From Akkermansia sp. (GTDB taxonomy: Bacteria > Verrucomicrobiota > Verrucomicrobiia > Verrucomicrobiales > Akkermansiaceae): DNA of 50,500 nt. Location of the stretch: NCBI GenBank assembly GCA_030536145.1, contig JAUNQN010000016.1, positions 1-50,500 on the forward strand, written 5' to 3'. Numbering within the stretch: the first letter of the stretch is position 1; every line of letters starts with the position of its first letter. Both the position numbers and the translations under genes were made by a program. Shown here one piece after another: positions 47,390 through 50,500 of this stretch. The notes below the pieces were generated by a model, which was given only the letters and a program-made list of their open reading frames with translations, did no database searches and had not been told where the DNA came from.

Positions 47390-47418
47390 TTTGTAGCACA
47401 GGGCGGGGCGGCAGGCAA
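47390..47418 (-). promoter_or_regulatory. Promoter of tRNA-Gln
   Basis: On the minus strand TTGCCT and TACAAA are separated by 17 bp. Confidence 0.6.
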
Positions 47419-47459
47419 GCCTAAAATGCGCTGGTGACAGGATTTGGGTGATATTGCGC

Positions 47460-47488
47460 TTGCGCGGGGCGGTGGGGTGGGCTAGAAT
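47460..47488 (+). promoter_or_regulatory. Promoter of prfA, near-leaderless
   Basis: TTGCGC and TAGAAT are separated by 17 bp. The ATG at 47498 begins 9 nt after the -10 box. Confidence 0.6.
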
Positions 47489-47497
47489 GGGCGGCGT

Positions 47498-48574
47498 ATG
47501 ATGGATTATGCCCCGCTGATAGAGAAACGCCGCCTGCGCCTGGCGGAGCTGGAGACGCAGATTGCCGACCCGGCGCTGTTCGACGACCGGAACCGCGCGG
47601 GGGAAATCATGCGGGAGCACCGCCGCACGCAGGAGCTGTTGCGGGATTGGGCGGAGCTTTGCGAGGTGGAGCGCCAGCTGGAGGAGAACCGCGAGCTGGC
47701 CGCCGGGGAGGACGAGGAGCTGGCCGACATGGCCCGCGCGGACCTGGAGTCCCTGGAGCCCCGCGCCGCCAGGCTGCAGGAGCAGATCCAGTACAGCCTG
47801 CTGCCGCGGGATGCCACCGAGGACCGCGACGCCCTGGTGGAAATCCGCGCCGGCACCGGCGGGGATGAGGCTTCCCTGTTTGCCGGGGACCTGCTGGCCA
47901 TGTACCAGCGCTATGCAGACACGCGCGGCTGGAAGTTTGAAATCCTGGATGCCAGCCCCAGTGATGTGGGCGGTTTCAAGGAGGTGACGGCACGCGTCTC
48001 CGGGGAGGAGGTGTTCCGCTACCTGAAGTATGAGAGCGGCGTACACCGCGTGCAGCGCGTGCCCGCCACGGAGACCCAGGGGCGTATCCATACCTCCACC
48101 GCCACGGTGGCCGTGCTGCCGGAGGCAGAGGAGGTGGACATCGAAATCCGCCCGGAGGACCTGCGCATAGAGACCTGCCGCTCCGGCGGCGCCGGCGGCC
48201 AGCACGTGAACCGCACGGAATCCGCCGTGCAGATTTTCCACCTGCCCACGGGCATCATGGTGCGCTGTGAGCAGGAGCGCTCCCAGATCAAGAACAGGGA
48301 GACCGGCATGCGCATCCTGCGCGCCCGCCTGTTCGAGATGAAGCAGAGGGAGGCCCAGCAGAACTACTCCGACCGCCGCCGCGCCCTCATCGGCTCCGGC
48401 GGGCGTGAGGAGAAGATACGCACCTACAACTTCCCCCAGAACCGCATCACGGACCACCGCATAGGCTACACCGCCTACAACCTGGATATTGTGCTGGCCA
48501 CCGGCGGCCTGGATGAAATCATCGCGCAGATGCAGCATGCGGAAATGCAGGAGCGCATGGAAGAAATGGAGTGA
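47498..48574 (+). CDS. prfA: Peptide chain release factor 1
   Basis: RF1 recognises UAA and UAG stop codons and releases the finished peptide. The protein has 358 residues. The GGQ motif sits at residues 233-235 (SGGAGGQHVNRTESAV), the same numbering as in E. coli RF1. The codon-recognition motif is P-A-T (RVPATETQGRIHTS), which marks RF1, not RF2. It starts MMDYAPLIEKRRLRLAEL; two ATG codons are adjacent. prmC follows 15 bp downstream, so release factor and its modifying methyltransferase form an operon as in many bacteria. Confidence 0.97.
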   Translation: MMDYAPLIEKRRLRLAELETQIADPALFDDRNRAGEIMREHRRTQELLRDWAELCEVERQLEENRELAAGEDEELADMARADLESLEPRAARLQEQIQYSLLPRDATEDRDALVEIRAGTGGDEASLFAGDLLAMYQRYADTRGWKFEILDASPSDVGGFKEVTARVSGEEVFRYLKYESGVHRVQRVPATETQGRIHTSTATVAVLPEAEEVDIEIRPEDLRIETCRSGGAGGQHVNRTESAVQIFHLPTGIMVRCEQERSQIKNRETGMRILRARLFEMKQREAQQNYSDRRRALIGSGGREEKIRTYNFPQNRITDHRIGYTAYNLDIVLATGGLDEIIAQMQHAEMQERMEEME

Positions 48575-48589
48575 TTTAGGATTTAAGCC

Positions 48590-49501
48590 ATGAAGACTGT
48601 ACAGGAGGTGCTGGTGAGCGGCACGCAGTATCTGGAGGCGCGCGGGATAGAGGGCGCGCGGCATTCCATGCAGAGCCTGATGGTGCATGTGCTGGGCTGT
48701 GACCGCACGTGGCTCTACCTGCATTTCGATGACCCGCTGGCGGAGGCCTCACTGGCGCCGCTGCGCGACCTGCTGCGGCAGCGCGGCCAGGGCGTGCCCC
48801 TGCAGCACCTGCTGGGCAGCACGGAGTTTTTCCGCCGTGAGTTCCGCACGGATGCCCGCGCGCTCATTCCCCGCCCGGAAACGGAGGAGCTGGTGGAGCT
48901 GGCCCTGCAGCGCACCGCCCGCCGGGACGGCATGCGCGTGCTGGATATGGGCTGCGGCTCCGGCATTATAGGCATTACCCTGGCGCTGGAGCTGGCTGCG
49001 CACCGCCCCGCCGTGGTGATGGCGGATATATCAGATGCCGCCCTGGCACTCACGCTGGAGAACGCCGCCGCCTTGGGCGCACGGGTGCAGACGTACCGCA
49101 GCGACCTGTTCTCCGCCTGGCAGGGAGAATCAGAAAGCGCGGTGCTGCCGCCGGACGGTTTTGACCTGGTGCTGGCCAACCTGCCCTATGTGCCGGATGG
49201 CGAGCAGGTGGCCGCAGAGGTGGCGCACGACCCCGCCACCGCCCTGTACGGCGGGCCGGACGGCCTGGATGTGGTGCGCCGTTTCCTGCAGGATGCCCTG
49301 CCCCGCCTGAACAGCCGCGCCCTGGTGATGCTGGAGGTGGGCCATGACCAGGGGGAGCAGACCCGCGCCCTGATGGAGCAGCTGGGCTACACGGATACAG
49401 CCGTGCTCACGGATATGAGCGGAAAGCCCCGTTTCCCCATGGGATACGCCCCCGTGAAACAGGAGCCGGAGAAGGAAGGGGAACCCGCTGCTGATGAATG
49501 A
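48590..49501 (+). CDS. prmC: Release factor glutamine N5-methyltransferase (HemK)
   Basis: PrmC methylates the glutamine of the GGQ motif in release factors. The protein has 303 residues. A helical N-terminal domain recognises the release factor, followed by a Rossmann fold with SAM motif I VLDMGCGSGIIGI. The catalytic loop reads ANLPY at residues 196-200, where most PrmC proteins have NPPY; this is a Leu-for-Pro change at one position. The segment RTDARALIPRPETEELVELAL is conserved. It lies directly after prfA and overlaps the next gene by 8 bp. The last 20 residues are Glu/Lys-rich. Confidence 0.93.
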   Translation: MKTVQEVLVSGTQYLEARGIEGARHSMQSLMVHVLGCDRTWLYLHFDDPLAEASLAPLRDLLRQRGQGVPLQHLLGSTEFFRREFRTDARALIPRPETEELVELALQRTARRDGMRVLDMGCGSGIIGITLALELAAHRPAVVMADISDAALALTLENAAALGARVQTYRSDLFSAWQGESESAVLPPDGFDLVLANLPYVPDGEQVAAEVAHDPATALYGGPDGLDVVRRFLQDALPRLNSRALVMLEVGHDQGEQTRALMEQLGYTDTAVLTDMSGKPRFPMGYAPVKQEPEKEGEPAADE

Positions 49502-50147
49502 CGCCTGGCTCATCTACCCCGCCACCAAGCGCGCCGCCGCCCTGCTGGCAGCAGGCGCGCTGGTCTGCCTGGGCGGTGCCGCCGTGCTGGGCGCGGCAGA
49601 GGTACTGCTGGCTCCCGCAGCCCAGGCCGCGGGCAGCGCGGGGCTGCTGACCGCCGCCATCTGGAGCGGCCAGGCGGGGGAATTCCTGCTGCTGGCAGCC
49701 ACCGCCTGCCTAGGCCTGCTCACCGCCTGGTGCCATGAGGTGCTGCTGGCCGCCCGCGGCCATGCCGTTTCCCGTTTCCTGGCCCACATGGGCGTGCTGC
49801 TGGCCGTGCTGATTCCCCTGTGCCAGGCATACACCCTGGCCACGGGGGAGCCGCTGCTGGCCCGCCAGGCAGAGATTCCGGTGTACCTGAGCTTCTTCAT
49901 GCTGATAGCCGCCCTGTTCAACCTGGGCTGCATGGCGGGTTCCACAGCGCTGAAAACCGCCGTGTGCCTCACCCCGCTTTTCCTGCTGGCCGCCCATATC
50001 CTGAACGCCCCCGGCCTGCTCCCCCTTTCCACCGCCGCCACCCTGGCCGCCGCCGCCACCGCCTTTTCACCCCTCCGCCTGCTGGCAACCACCGCCACAA
50101 GAATCATCTCCCTGCCGGAAAAGGAAATCCAGCCTGAAGGGAAGTAG
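49494..50147 (+). CDS. Hypothetical multi-pass membrane protein
   Basis: This is a 217-residue Ala/Leu-rich protein with about six hydrophobic segments (for example AALLAAGALVCLGGAAVLGAA, FLLLAATACLGLLTAW, FLAHMGVLLAVLIPLC, VYLSFFMLIAALFNLGC). No family was recognised. The start codon overlaps the end of prmC (ATGAATGA), so it is probably translated as the third gene of the prfA-prmC operon. The C-terminus is short and charged (LPEKEIQPEGK). Function is unknown. Confidence 0.75.
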   Translation: MNDAWLIYPATKRAAALLAAGALVCLGGAAVLGAAEVLLAPAAQAAGSAGLLTAAIWSGQAGEFLLLAATACLGLLTAWCHEVLLAARGHAVSRFLAHMGVLLAVLIPLCQAYTLATGEPLLARQAEIPVYLSFFMLIAALFNLGCMAGSTALKTAVCLTPLFLLAAHILNAPGLLPLSTAATLAAAATAFSPLRLLATTATRIISLPEKEIQPEGK

Positions 50148-50500
50148 CATGTTTTCCGGGAAAATTCCCCGCGCCCAACGGGCGCGCTAACCATAGACGC
50201 CTCGGCGACGTCACCATTTCAAGCCACGGTGCCCTGTCTCGGCGTAGCAAGCGAGCGCCAGCGAGACGCGAAGACGGGAAACCGTGGTGGTGGCCCGCTT
50301 TGCAGGCGTGAGAGGGGAACCCCGCTCCCCGCAGGCCTCGGCTCAGCCTTGGCGGAGACAGGGCGGGGTGGTACCCTGCATTACCGCACTACCAACCCGG
50401 TGCGGAAACTTCCTAATTGTAAATAGCCGGCCTTGGCCACACCGGGTACCCAATTATTCGGAGCTGTTAATATCCCCTTGGCATGTGTACAATACGCACA
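50148..50500. other. Gene-free region at the window edge
   Basis: It holds a small GC hairpin after the operon (GCGCCC/GGGCGC near 50171-50185), repeat copy R4 and, at the very end, a TACAAT box (50488-50493) with no good -35. That box could belong to a gene starting beyond the window. Confidence 0.5.
50224..50397. repeat. Dispersed hairpin-rich repeat, copy R4
   Basis: It matches R1 (28530-28671) in the same orientation through CCTGTCTCGGCGTAGC, GCGAGACGCGAAG, GCAGGCGTGAGAGGGGAACC and nearby bases, then diverges. Confidence 0.7.

Overview
The window is GC-rich, tightly packed bacterial chromosome and most likely comes from a member of the Akkermansiaceae (Verrucomicrobiota). The main clue is a set of secreted proteins that end in a PEP-CTERM-type tail, (V)PEP(A/T)TG-TLSLLALAGL-ARRRRK. 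Supporting clues are giant proteins with autotransporter-associated beta-strand repeats, repeats resembling chlamydial Pmp proteins, a eukaryote-type glycogen branching enzyme and a double-length UvrA. The species cannot be named from the sequence alone.

Layout. 1-6.1 kb holds housekeeping genes on the + strand: an Ala/Pro/Lys-rich single-pass membrane protein at the edge, tRNA-Pro(CGG), a YebC-family protein, Rho and a beta-CASP metallo-beta-lactamase RNase. 6.2-14 kb holds a small secreted IdeS-like protease, a SulP anion transporter, a branching enzyme, a Nudix hydrolase, a two-gene AAA-ATPase/nuclease-like pair and a small exported repeat protein. 14.2-35.8 kb is a surface-protein island: three tandem IdeS-headed giants (1129, 852 and 870 aa), a small PEP-CTERM protein, a 1017-aa PEP-CTERM protein and a divergent protein of about 2284 aa. 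35.9-38.7 kb is a lower-GC cassette: an AlbA_2/HATPase-type gene between 87-bp direct repeats, all bracketed by 240-bp hairpin-rich direct repeats. 38.7-50.5 kb returns to housekeeping: a tandem UvrA of 1840 aa, alkaline phosphatase, an NhaC-type antiporter, tRNA-Gln(UUG), release factor 1, PrmC, a membrane protein and another copy of the dispersed repeat.

Regulation. Promoters are unusually readable, with TTGNCA-like -35 boxes, a 16-17 bp spacer and TANNNT -10 boxes. They fall into two groups. Seven genes (the beta-CASP RNase, sulP, glgB, the 121-aa exported protein, uvrA, nhaC and prfA) have the start codon 7-12 nt after the -10 box, so their mRNAs should be leaderless or nearly so. The secreted-protein genes have longer leaders, and four of them (three IdeS-headed genes and the 1017-aa gene) carry repeated CTACC boxes just after the predicted transcription start. 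This suggests that they are controlled together.

The most interesting material is (i) the family of IdeS/Mac-type cysteine protease heads on different anchoring modules with a shared leader motif, (ii) the ATPase/nuclease-like pair and (iii) the repeat-bracketed AlbA_2 cassette. Functions in host interaction or phage defence are inferences, not observations.
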